DNA of 64,000 nt, from contig CAZRPU010000004.1 of NCBI GenBank assembly GCA_964602055.1, positions 25,031 through 89,030 of the forward strand, written 5' to 3'. This document shows positions 26,880 to 36,000 of the stretch, piece by piece. The notes under the pieces are model-generated. The model did not search any database, had not been told where the DNA came from, and worked only from the letters and a program-made list of their open reading frames with translations. The stretch's first letter is position 1. Each line of letters begins with the position of its first letter. The position numbers were made by a program, and so were the translations under genes. Source of the stretch: JACPLA01 sp964602055 (GTDB lineage Bacteria > Bacteroidota > Ignavibacteria > UBA10030).

Positions 26880-27901
26880 AACAGTCCCTCCGTTTCATTC
26901 AGTCCGAAAATCAGATTCATATTCTGTACGGCTTGTCCGGCGGCGCCCTTCAACAGATTGTCAATCACTGAAAAGAGGATCACCCGGCCGCTCCCGGGTT
27001 CCACTCGAAAACCGATGTCGATGAAATTCGTCGCTGCGACATTCTTGATTTCCGGAGGGAGGCCGGAAGAGATGCGTACAAACGGCTCATGAGCGAAAGC
27101 GCTCCGATAGGCGTCAAGAATGTCTTCCTCGGAGGCACCCTGTGTTGACAGAGCATAGATGGTTGTATAGATCCCCCGTGTAATCGGAATAAGGTGGGGA
27201 ACAAACGTGACGGCAATCGGCCTTCCCACGGCTCCTGTCAGTGCCTGGTTGATCTCAGGAATATGCTGGTGCGTCCCCGGTTTGTATGCCTTGACGGATT
27301 CGTTCACTTCGGTAAACGAGAGTTCGACCGTTCCACTGCGCCCGGCGCCCGATACACCGGACAGAGCGCTGACGATAATCCCATCATCGCGGATCAACCC
27401 TTTCTTCAGAAGCGGGGCGAGAGGCAGAATGGCACCGGTGGGATAGCAGCCGGGATTGGCAATAAACGAGGCGCTCCGGATTTCTTCGCGGTGAAGCTCA
27501 GGCAATCCGTACACTGCCTTCCCGAGCAGCCCGGAGGCCGTATGCGATCTTCGATAATATTGCTCATAGGTGACCCGATTGCTTAACCGAAAGTCCCCTC
27601 CCAGATCGATGATTCGTTTTCCTTTTTGGAGAAGTTCGGGCACCAGATGCATTGCTTCACCAGAAGGGAGGGCAACAAAGACGAGATCGCTCGTGCATGC
27701 TGCTTCGGGTGAGTACGAGGAGTAACTCAGGCTGGTTCTGGTTTCAAGCCAGGGATAGACTTCTGCGACGCGTTTTCCTGCGGAAGTATTGGCGAACAGC
27801 GATTCGATCTTGACGTGCGGATGGCGGAGCAGCAGGCGGGTCAGTTCAAGGCCCGAATAGCCCGAAGCACCCACAATGGACACACGATACGGTTTGTTCA
27901 A
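26876..27901 (-). CDS. argC: N-acetyl-gamma-glutamyl-phosphate reductase
   Basis: 341 residues. It reduces N-acetylglutamyl phosphate with NADPH. The Rossmann motif GASGYSGLEL begins at residue 11 and the catalytic Cys lies in NPGCYPTGA. The start codon is TTG (27901); no ATG or GTG is placed better, and the Rossmann motif would be lost from any later start. AGGAGG lies 11 bases upstream. First gene of the operon argC-J-B-F-R-G, read from the promoter at 27937-27965. Confidence 0.95.
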   Translation of the reverse strand: MNKPYRVSIVGASGYSGLELTRLLLRHPHVKIESLFANTSAGKRVAEVYPWLETRTSLSYSSYSPEAACTSDLVFVALPSGEAMHLVPELLQKGKRIIDLGGDFRLSNRVTYEQYYRRSHTASGLLGKAVYGLPELHREEIRSASFIANPGCYPTGAILPLAPLLKKGLIRDDGIIVSALSGVSGAGRSGTVELSFTEVNESVKAYKPGTHQHIPEINQALTGAVGRPIAVTFVPHLIPITRGIYTTIYALSTQGASEEDILDAYRSAFAHEPFVRISSGLPPEIKNVAATNFIDIGFRVEPGSGRVILFSVIDNLLKGAAGQAVQNMNLIFGLNETEGLL

Positions 27902-27928
27902 CGACCCGGAAGCCTCCTCTGGTTCGGC

Positions 27929-27966
27929 GATGCATAATTATACATTGAACTGGATAAATATGCAAG
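27929..27966 (-). promoter_or_regulatory. argC promoter with two tandem ARG boxes
   Basis: Minus strand: TTGCAT (27965-27960), 17 bases, TATAAT (27942-27937); transcript start near 27930, 29 bases before the argC TTG. Two near-palindromes, TGCATAATTATACA (27931-27944) and TGGATAAATATGCA (27951-27964), fit the ARG-box core and lie 20 bp centre to centre, so 18-bp boxes would be 2 bp apart. One covers the -10 and the other the -35, as expected for repression by the ArgR encoded in the operon. Confidence 0.7.
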
Positions 27967-27983
27967 AACAATTTTACGCCGGC

Positions 27984-28012
27984 AAAAAAAATCCCCGCCC
28001 GGGGGCGGGGAT
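27984..28012 (-). terminator. Rho-independent terminator of the beta-barrel gene
   Basis: On the minus strand a perfect 9-bp G+C-rich stem (ATCCCCGCC with GGCGGGGAT, loop of four) is followed directly by T8. It lies 24 bases after the stop of the gene at 28037 and just ahead of the argC promoter, so it keeps read-through out of the arg operon. Confidence 0.88.
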
Positions 28013-28036
28013 GGTGCTCGTCCCGGGGGACGGCTT

Positions 28037-28738
28037 TTAGAAGTACACCGCGAGGGTCAAGGTGCCCTGCGAAGCGACACTGATCGCTGAGTTGCTTCCT
28101 TGTTTCGTTGTCGTGGTCGTGCCAGCCCCGTTGTTGAATTCCTGGTCCTTGCGGGAGGTGGAAGCAAAGCCAATGCGGTATTCACCGGCAAGGCTGAGTT
28201 CCTTCCACAGGAAGAATTCAAAACCGGCGAGAGCATACACGGTAAAGGTGGTTCCGCCCTGATACGTCACGCCGCCAATGGTCTCACCGCCGGCCGAATT
28301 GGTGGTCGTGGTCTGCACCAGGGGAGGTGCTCCCGTGACAGTGGGCTTGAATTCGGTGCTGGTCGTGGAAAATCCGACGCCACCACCCAAGTACGGACTC
28401 ACGCGGCCGCTGCCCATATGGAGCTCCACCGCTCCAGAGATGCCGATGCTGGTCGCCGATTGAGTGCCATCGACTCCGGATTGACCTGCGGGAGGATTTG
28501 CAGGATTGGTTGCGCTCGCCGAAGCAAACTGGATCCCACCCCGTACTGCCATTGAAGAGGAGAGATAATACTTCGCACCAAACCCGCCATCGAAGTTTCC
28601 GGCTCCGATAAACGAAAGACCGTTGAAGGTGAAGAGAAGGGCCTTCGATCCGCCGGTCAAATTCGGCATAACCTCCTGGCCCATCGAAAGCGATGTTGCC
28701 ACGAGGAGAGCCATCACGACGAACAAGACTTTCTTCAT
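28037..28738 (-). CDS. Outer-membrane beta-barrel protein
   Basis: 233 residues with a signal peptide (MKKVLFVVMALLVATSLSMGQ). The rest alternates Gly-rich amphipathic strands (YYLSSSMAVRGGIQFA, VSPYLGGGVGF, ELSLAGEYRIGFAS) and ends in LAVYF, the terminal aromatic signal of outer-membrane barrels. The strand number (about eight) and size fit the small OmpA/OmpX-type barrels. Loops are rich in Thr, Ser and Gly. Function is unknown; it may be an abundant surface protein, since it has a strong ribosome binding site (AGGAG six bases from the ATG), a good promoter and a strong terminator. Confidence 0.82.
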   Translation of the reverse strand: MKKVLFVVMALLVATSLSMGQEVMPNLTGGSKALLFTFNGLSFIGAGNFDGGFGAKYYLSSSMAVRGGIQFASASATNPANPPAGQSGVDGTQSATSIGISGAVELHMGSGRVSPYLGGGVGFSTTSTEFKPTVTGAPPLVQTTTTNSAGGETIGGVTYQGGTTFTVYALAGFEFFLWKELSLAGEYRIGFASTSRKDQEFNNGAGTTTTTKQGSNSAISVASQGTLTLAVYF

Positions 28739-28795
28739 GGAGAACTCCTTTGAATTGTGAATGGTGGTGCACCGTTAACTGCATGGAACACACCA

Positions 28796-28824
28796 AACAT
28801 AATCGCAACTTTTTGAACCTTCAA
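28796..28824 (-). promoter_or_regulatory. Promoter of the beta-barrel gene
   Basis: Minus strand: TTGAAG (28824-28819), 17 bases, TATGTT (28801-28796). TATGTTTG also fits the Bacteroidota TAnnTTTG box. The predicted leader is about 50 bases and ends with a strong AGGAG before ATG 28738. Confidence 0.58.
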
Positions 28825-28909
28825 GATGCCTTTTTGTTCTGTATCACACTGAGAGCAAAAGAGTGCATTTCGAATTGTTTTCGATGCTTTTAGCCTCGCA
28901 GAAAAGCGG

Positions 28910-28924
28910 TTTTTTCCGTACATT
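28910..28924 (+). promoter_or_regulatory. Candidate -10 region of ychF
   Basis: T6 then CCG then TACATT (28919-28924), the T-tract layout shared with other promoters here. No -35 match is seen. The predicted leader is about 37 bases. Confidence 0.3.
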
Positions 28925-28967
28925 TTTCTTTTCCCCCAATTTCTTTCACCCCGGAATACTCGATCCC

Positions 28968-30065
28968 ATGGGATTTACTTGCGGAATTATCGGACTCCCA
29001 AACGTCGGAAAATCGACGCTCTTCAATGCCATCACCGCTGCAGGAGCCGAGGCGGCCAATTATCCTTTCTGTACGATAGACCCTAATGTCGGCGTCGTGA
29101 CTGTGCCGGATGAGAGGGTCGACCGTCTTGCACGTATCTATTCTCCCCCGAAAATCGTTCCCACAGCCATCGAGTTTCTTGACATCGCAGGACTCGTCAA
29201 AGGGGCAAGCAAGGGAGAGGGGCTTGGGAACCAGTTCCTCTCTCACATACGCAATGCCGATGCCATTGCACATGTCGTTCGTTGCTTCGACGATCCAAAT
29301 GTGGTTCACGTCGACGGAACGGTTGATCCGCAGCGCGATATTGAGATCATCGAGGCAGAGCTGATCTTCAAGGATCTTGAAACCGCTGAAAAGAAGCTCG
29401 CTGATGCTGAACGCCGGGCAAGAACCGGGGACAAGAAAACGAAGTCTGAATCTGATTTCTACTCCTCTGTTCGAAATCATCTCCTCTCAGGGCGACTTGC
29501 ACGGTACTACACTCTCCAATCTGATGAAGAACAGCTCTGGATGAGGGATCTTCATCTCCTGACGCGCAAACCGGTGATGTATGTCTGCAATGTGCATGAA
29601 GAGGATATTCTTCAGGAGAACGCGTACGTCAGAATCGTTCGAGACATAGCAGCAAAGGAGGGGGCAGTCGTTGTGGTGATTTCAGCGGCAGTCGAAGCGG
29701 AAGTAGCCGAACTCCCCGGGCACGAACAGGCTTCTTTCCTCGAAGGACTTGGTCTGCGGGAGTCAGGGCTCCATCAGGTAATCCGGCAGGGCTACGACCT
29801 CCTGCACCTTCTGACCTTTTTCACGGCAGGCCCGAAAGAGGTCCACGCATGGACCGTCGAGCGAGGGACCCTTGCTCCCCAGGCCGCAGGAGTAATCCAT
29901 TCCGATTTTGAACGAGGATTTATCCGCGCCGAGATCATGAAATTCGCCGATCTGGACAGATTGGGGTCGGAGCTTGCCGTCCGCGAAAATGGGCTGCTCC
30001 ACCTGGAAGGTCGCGAGTACGCTGTCGAAGACGGAGATGTCATCTTCTTCAGGTTCAATGTGTAG
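28968..30065 (+). CDS. ychF: YchF/Obg-family GTPase (ribosome-binding ATPase)
   Basis: 365 residues, matching the family. Motifs: the P-loop GLPNVGKSTLFNAIT at the very N-terminus, the switch region NYPFCTIDPNVGVV, DIAGLVKGASKGEGLGNQFL, and a C-terminal TGS domain. YchF hydrolyses ATP rather than GTP because its G4 motif differs, binds the ribosome and affects stress and redox responses. I use ATG 28968, which places the P-loop as in the family. It is a lone gene between two minus-strand units and converges on the M16 pair. Confidence 0.96.
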   Translation: MGFTCGIIGLPNVGKSTLFNAITAAGAEAANYPFCTIDPNVGVVTVPDERVDRLARIYSPPKIVPTAIEFLDIAGLVKGASKGEGLGNQFLSHIRNADAIAHVVRCFDDPNVVHVDGTVDPQRDIEIIEAELIFKDLETAEKKLADAERRARTGDKKTKSESDFYSSVRNHLLSGRLARYYTLQSDEEQLWMRDLHLLTRKPVMYVCNVHEEDILQENAYVRIVRDIAAKEGAVVVVISAAVEAEVAELPGHEQASFLEGLGLRESGLHQVIRQGYDLLHLLTFFTAGPKEVHAWTVERGTLAPQAAGVIHSDFERGFIRAEIMKFADLDRLGSELAVRENGLLHLEGREYAVEDGDVIFFRFNV

Positions 30066-30071
30066 TTCCTG

Positions 30072-30085
30072 CCACCCTTGGGTGG
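30072..30085. terminator. Weak hairpin between convergent genes
   Basis: CCACCC-TT-GGGTGG forms a perfect 6-bp stem with a two-base loop between the ends of ychF (+) and the M16 gene (-). There is no U-tract on either side, so it is only a possible terminator. Confidence 0.28.
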
Positions 30086-30128
30086 TGTGGTGCAGTTCCC
30101 CCCGTTCTACTCCTTTTGATACCCGATA

Positions 30129-31616
30129 TCAGAGCTTGGGCGGTTTCCCCAGAACCTCTTCAATGGTCATGTTCTGAATCTTTCCGAGCTTCAGCTTCTC
30201 TATGCCCTTCCCAATAACGCTCTTGTCCCCCACAATGACGATGGCCATCTTTTCGGGATCAATATATTTCCTTGCCACCTGCAGAACATCATCTTTGGTA
30301 ACGCGCAGCACCTTATCAACATACGTATTGAAATAGTTTCCCGGCAGATTATAGGTAACGAGTTCTCCTAACATTCCCGCGATTTGTGAAACTGATTCGA
30401 AATTGTCGGGATATCCAAGGGCAAGGTAATTTTTTGCACGATGGAGCTCATCGTCCGGGACCGCCTGGAGAATGCCGTTGAGTTCTTTCATGAACTCCGT
30501 CAGAGCTTTATCCGTAACATCGGTTTGTACGGCGGAAGATGCCAGAAAAGGACCCGGAAGCGGGCGCATGTCGAAGTTCGAACCGGCACCGTAGGAATAG
30601 CCGTGCTTCTCGCGAAGGTTCTGATTCAATCTCGAGGTAAACGATCCACCCAGGATAGTATTCATAACCACAAGGGGAAAGTAGTCCTCCGTCATCCTTG
30701 CAGCCCCGATCCTGCCGATGCGAATTTCCGATTGAGCAGCACCCGGTTTGTCGACCAGATAAATCACCCTGCTCTCGATTTGTTCGGTGTTCGGCCAGTT
30801 GACTGTCGCGGTCGTTCCACCGGTCCACGATCCGAAAGCCTTTTCGAGAGTTTTTTCCACCGCCAACCGGCTGACATCACCCACGACAATCAGCGTTGCG
30901 TTATTGGGGTGATAGTATGTTTTGTGAAATCGTCCCAGGTCCTGGACGCGAAATGCCCGAAGAGACTTTTCATTCCCCATAGCCGGGACGCCGTAGGGAT
31001 GACGAGACCCGTAGAGCACCTGATTGAATTCAACGGAAGCGATCACGCCCGGCTGATCATGCCACTGCGCCAGGGAGGTCAGACGTTCTTTCCTCAAGCG
31101 TTCCAGCTCTTCCTTCGGAAAGGTGGGCCTCATTGCAATATCGGCCATAAGGCCGAGAGCTTCCTCCAGTTTTGAAACAGGTGTGTGGAGAGCAATGGCG
31201 CTCGTGTGTTGGCCCGAGAAGGAAGAGATTCTCGCTCCGAGATAATCGATTGCGTCGGCAAGCTCCAGGGCCGAACGCGTGCCCGCCCCTTCATCCATCA
31301 TTGCAGCGGTAAGGCTTGCCAATCCGGTCTGGCCCGACGGATCCATGGCGCTGCCGGTATTGACAAGCAGATTGACCTGAACAACCGGCACGCTGTGTTT
31401 TTCCATGAGGACAACGGGAAGCCCGTTGGAGAGCTTGAACCGCTGGATCTCCGGAAGCCTGAGCGAAGCGGGTGCGCCGAGCTCAGGCGGTTTCGTGCGG
31501 TCAGGTTTTTGAGCCGGGGCAGTGCTCGTGGCGGCAATCAGCACCGCCAGAACGGCAGCCTGCCACCGTAGCATGGGAACGGAGTTCCTTGAATCGATGC
31601 GCAGTGTTCTTTTCAT
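30129..31616 (-). CDS. M16-family peptidase homologue lacking the zinc motif (partner subunit)
   Basis: 495 residues with a signal peptide (cleavage near TAPAQ, about residue 36). It has the M16 two-domain layout and late motifs (NLREKHGYSYGAGS), but where active members have HxxEH it reads GLASLTAAMMDEG, so it cannot bind zinc in the usual way. Such non-catalytic members pair with an active subunit, as in mitochondrial processing peptidase beta/alpha and bacterial heterodimers. Its start overlaps the active M16 gene upstream by four bases, which fits a 1:1 complex in the periplasm. Confidence 0.9.
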   Translation of the reverse strand: MKRTLRIDSRNSVPMLRWQAAVLAVLIAATSTAPAQKPDRTKPPELGAPASLRLPEIQRFKLSNGLPVVLMEKHSVPVVQVNLLVNTGSAMDPSGQTGLASLTAAMMDEGAGTRSALELADAIDYLGARISSFSGQHTSAIALHTPVSKLEEALGLMADIAMRPTFPKEELERLRKERLTSLAQWHDQPGVIASVEFNQVLYGSRHPYGVPAMGNEKSLRAFRVQDLGRFHKTYYHPNNATLIVVGDVSRLAVEKTLEKAFGSWTGGTTATVNWPNTEQIESRVIYLVDKPGAAQSEIRIGRIGAARMTEDYFPLVVMNTILGGSFTSRLNQNLREKHGYSYGAGSNFDMRPLPGPFLASSAVQTDVTDKALTEFMKELNGILQAVPDDELHRAKNYLALGYPDNFESVSQIAGMLGELVTYNLPGNYFNTYVDKVLRVTKDDVLQVARKYIDPEKMAIVIVGDKSVIGKGIEKLKLGKIQNMTIEEVLGKPPKL

Positions 31617-32974
31617 GGCTGGACCTCCTTACTGCGTTCCGCGGCAAGTTCCTTTTTCCCTTGTGGCACAACACTCAGAACCACGCGGGCGCCCGACCGA
31701 AGATACGTCCTGGCCATTGCCCGAATGTCGCCCGGGCCGAGAGCCTTGTAGCGGGCAAGGTCTTCATGAAAATAGTCCGGGTTTCCTGTTCGCGTATAAT
31801 AGTTATTCAGCTGATCCGCCTTTCCCCCCGATGTCTCGAGGCCGTCCAGAAAACCGGCTTCGTACTGGTTGACTGCTCTCGCGACTTCCCGCTCCGTTGG
31901 TCCTTCGGCTTTCATCCGTTCGATTTCCTCTTCGATCACCGATTCGAGCTCTGCAAGGGTATGGCCTGCCCGGGCTGTGGCGATGATCCAGAAAGAAGAA
32001 GAAAAATCTGCCGACAACTGGAATGCCGAAACATCCTGCGCGATTTGAAGATCATACACCAACCGTTTGTACAATCTCGAGTTTTTCCCGCCGGCCAGAA
32101 CGTTTGCCAGAATATCCATTTCTGCATCACCCGGCGCAAAGAGAGCCGGTGTCAGCCACGCAACATGGAGGCGCGGCAGCTGAACACGATCTTCAAATAC
32201 CAGACGTTTTTCCTCGTTGAGAGCTGCTGCGGGCGGATCAACCGGTGCGACGGGGGCTCCCGCAGGAATTTCACCGAACCAGCGTTCAACCATTCTGATC
32301 GCTTCGCGTGTATCAATATCTCCCGCGATGACAACACTCATGTTATTCGGCACATAGTATGTCTTGAAAAAATGCACGACATCCTCATAACTTGCAGCCG
32401 AGAGGTCTTCCATAGAGCCGATGGTAGGCCACGAGTATGGGTGATCAGGAGGGTAAAGATTCTTCGCCATGAGAATCCAGACCATGCCGTACGGTTGATT
32501 CTCGTACCTCTGCCGGCGCTCATTTTTTACCACATCGCGCTGACCGTCGACTTTTGCAGGAGACATGGCGTCGAGAAGGTAGCCGAGCCTGTCCGATTCG
32601 AGGAACAGTGCAAGCTCAAGAGCATTGCTCGGAAGGTCCTCGTAGTAGTTTGTCCGATCCGTATTGGTCGAACCGTTGTTGTTTCCCCCGGCTGCCTCGA
32701 GCCACTCGTCGAATTTTCCCTCGGGGACGTTGCCCGATCCTTCAAACATGATATGTTCGAACAAATGCGCAAAACCCGTCCTGCCGGGAAGCTCACGGCC
32801 CGAACCGACGTGGTACCACAGGTTCACCGATACCCTTGGGATCGAATGATCCTCGTGAATGATGGCCGTCAGCCCATTGGGCAAGACGACGGAGGTGTAC
32901 GGTACGCTGAGGGCCTCGTGCTGGGCGGTGAGCGGAGCCCAGAGGGAAAACAAGAGAAGCAGCAATCGTTTCAT
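31613..32974 (-). CDS. Exported M16-family zinc peptidase, active subunit
   Basis: 453 residues from ATG 32974, which gives a clean signal peptide (MKRLLLLLFSLWAPLTAQ). The inverted zinc motif is HLFEH (His70, Glu73, His74), and Glu152 in KNERRQ is the likely third ligand. The second domain has the substrate-binding stretch near its end. It should degrade or trim peptides in the periplasm together with the inactive partner whose gene overlaps its stop. The specificity is unknown. Confidence 0.93.
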   Translation of the reverse strand: MKRLLLLLFSLWAPLTAQHEALSVPYTSVVLPNGLTAIIHEDHSIPRVSVNLWYHVGSGRELPGRTGFAHLFEHIMFEGSGNVPEGKFDEWLEAAGGNNNGSTNTDRTNYYEDLPSNALELALFLESDRLGYLLDAMSPAKVDGQRDVVKNERRQRYENQPYGMVWILMAKNLYPPDHPYSWPTIGSMEDLSAASYEDVVHFFKTYYVPNNMSVVIAGDIDTREAIRMVERWFGEIPAGAPVAPVDPPAAALNEEKRLVFEDRVQLPRLHVAWLTPALFAPGDAEMDILANVLAGGKNSRLYKRLVYDLQIAQDVSAFQLSADFSSSFWIIATARAGHTLAELESVIEEEIERMKAEGPTEREVARAVNQYEAGFLDGLETSGGKADQLNNYYTRTGNPDYFHEDLARYKALGPGDIRAMARTYLRSGARVVLSVVPQGKKELAAERSKEVQP

Positions 32975-33059
32975 GACCCGTTTCCTTTGTGGATGATTCA
33001 TGGTTCTACGCAATCACGTTTATCCTGTTTCGCCGCGCCCGGCAAGACAACCAAACGCG

Positions 33060-36000
33060 TCAGTTTTTCTCTTTCTTTTCCGGCTTCCAGTCAAGATCGA
33101 GCGTCTTGTATTCCGGAAAGAGCTTCAATTCCGCTGATTCCACGGATTTCTGAAAAGCTGCAACATCTTCGGAGAAAACCCTGTTCAGGCGACCTAATGC
33201 CTCCTGAAGAAGAGCTTCCGCCTGTCTCAGGTTGGTTCTTTGGGTGCTTGTCGGAGCATCCCACGATGAACCGAGTGATCGTTGGACGGATCCAAGTTTT
33301 GCTGCAACCGTGTTGCTGCTCCTTGTTATTCCTTGAAACCTGTTCGGTTCATCGAGAAACTGATCTGCAACCTCGGTGAGTTTTTTCCTGACCTTCTCCG
33401 CTTCGGTACGGAGGTTTTTTACCTTGTCATCAGATCGGCTTTTTGCCTGATCCAGGACCGCGTCAATGACCTTTCGGATGGCCACGATCCGATCAACCGC
33501 CTCGGCAGCAACCTCCAGACGCTGAGCGACGATCTTCATCATGTCGGCTTTTGCCTGAAGATCGTTTTGGGGAACCACCGTTCGGGGGTCCGCCAATATC
33601 TGCACGACTCCTGACGTTTCTCTTCTTCCTGCTTTTATCCTCACAGTGTACGTGCCCGGGAGTACCTGAGGACCCTGTGGCGTGAAGTCTCCGGGCGCAG
33701 GCCGTCCCAGCCTGGGAGTCTTGGACCCGTCCATGCGCAGATTCCACGAAACCCGGTTCAATCCCCTGTCGGCGGTGCCTGCAAATTTTCTGACAACTTT
33801 TCCTGAAGAATCGAGAATCTCTATGTCCACTTTCGCCGAATCACGCCGTTCCGACCTTTCCTCGCCCTCGCTTCCTGCGGAATCGCCGCCCCGTTTGGCC
33901 ATCAAGGAGTCACGGGGAATATTCAACGAATAGGTGATAAGAGCGCCGTAGGGCCTCTGATCCCCTTTGAACATGGCGTCGGCAGGGAAGTGATACCCGC
34001 TCATGGCGCGCACTTCGTGCTGATAGGCCGAAGGAATTTCAAACAGATGAAGTGGTTTTTCGAGGATTTCTTTTGACACCGTGCGCAAGGGCCGCACGTC
34101 ATCGAGGACATACGCTGCCCGTCCGTGCGTGCCAATGACCAGATCGTGATCGCGCGGATGAATGATCAGCGCCATCGCCGATACCGTGGGAAATCCATGC
34201 GTCCATTTCATCCATTGCCCGCCCCCGTCAAAGCTCACCCAGAGCCCGAATTCTGTTCCGAGGAACAGAAGGTTCCGGTTTACGGGATCTTCTTCCACGA
34301 CGAGAGCGTACCCCCACAATCCGTCTTTGCCTGCGGGATTGTTTTTCGTCAGCGAGGTCCATGATTTCCCGTAGTCCGTCGTTCGATACAAATACGTTGT
34401 CCAGTTGCTGCGCCGGTGGTCGTCAAAGACGACATAGGCGGTTCCCGCGTCATGGCGGGACGCTTCGATGTGGGGGACCCACGTCAAGGGAGGAACGCCG
34501 GGAATATTCTTCACGACATTGGTCCAGGTTTTTCCTCCGTCCCGTGTCACCTGAACGTTGCCGTCATCCGTTCCCACCCAAAGAACTTCCTTCTGTACCG
34601 GACTGGGTGCCAGCGTCACAATCGTGGTGAAGTTCTCAGCCGCCGTAACGTCTTTCGTCAGCCCGCCGCTTTCGGCCTGCTTTTGTTTCGTGGTGTCATT
34701 CGTCGTCAGATCGGGGCTGATAATATTCCAGCTGTTGCCGCGGTCGGTGCTGCAGTGGACGAATTGGCTTCCGTACAGTATGGTCCTTGAATCAAAGGGA
34801 TCCGCCGCGATGGCGGCATTCCAGTTGAAGCGCAGCTCCACTCCGTCGGGGGCCCAGGGACGGATATCTTTCCTCTCTCCCGTCTTCCAGTTGTAGCGTA
34901 TCAGGTAGCCTCCCTGCGACATGGCATAACCGTACGACGGATCGGAAGGATCGACGAGGGTAGCAAATCCATCCCCGAATCCGACTTCGTTCCAGTGCCA
35001 GTTGCGGATACCGTTGTTTTCCCAAACATCGCTGGGACCTCTCCATGACCCGTTATCCTGCATTCCTCCGTAGATATTGAAGGGAATGTCAGCATCGACG
35101 TTGATATGATAGAATTGTGCCAGCGGAAGATTGTCGATGAACCGCCAGGTTTTTCCGTGATCGCGGCTGACCGCGACCCCTCCGTCGTTTCCTTCGATAA
35201 GAAAGCTGCCGTCCGTCGGATGAATCCACAAAGCGTGGTGATCCGAATGCACGCCGCGGGCTATGGTTGAAAATGATTTTCCTCCATCGTGACTTACCTG
35301 AAGGTTGGAATGAAGGCTGTAAACGCGGTTTTCATTCTGCGGATCCACCCTCAGATCGGCATAATAGAAGGGTCTTGGGGCGATATTGGGAGAATCGTTG
35401 ATGGTTTGCCAGCTCTTTCCTCCGTCATCGGACCTGCAGAGGGTGTTCTTCGTTGCCTCGACAAGCGCATAGACCACATCGGGATTATTCCTGGCAATCG
35501 CAACGCCGATGCGGCCGAGTTCTCCCTTCGGGAGGCCATCCGAGCCGGTGATGGCCTTCCATGATTCTCCGCCGTCATAGGTGACATGCAGGCCGCTCCC
35601 GGCACCTCCCGATTTAAAAAACCAGGGCCAACGGCGATATTCCCACATCGCAGCAAAAAGCTTGTTGGGATTGGAAGGATCCATCACGAGATCAGCGCAA
35701 CCGGTTTTTTCATTCACGTACAGGATTTTCTTCCACGATTTTCCCCCATCCGTGGTTCTGAAGACTCCCCGATCAGGGTTTTCACCCCACATCTGACCCA
35801 TTGCCGCGGCGTAAGCGATGTCGGGGTTCGTGGGATGAAGAACGATGCGATGGATCCGCTCGGTTTTTTCCAGACCTGCGGACTGCCAGGTTTCTCCGCC
35901 ATCGAGACTTTTATAGGCGCCGTACCCCACGCTCGCGCTGTTCCTCGGGTTTCCTTCTCCGGTTCCCACCCAGACAACTGCCGGGTTTGGCTGAAAAACG

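Noticed and set aside
28739..28967. A small RNA or tRNA gene in the longest gap
   Set aside because: I could fold no cloverleaf or strong structured RNA; the gap is explained by two divergent promoters and leaders.
31472..33379. A 635-codon open frame on the + strand opposite the M16 pair
   Set aside because: Antisense to two conserved peptidase genes with intact family motifs; no signal, domain or start site of its own.
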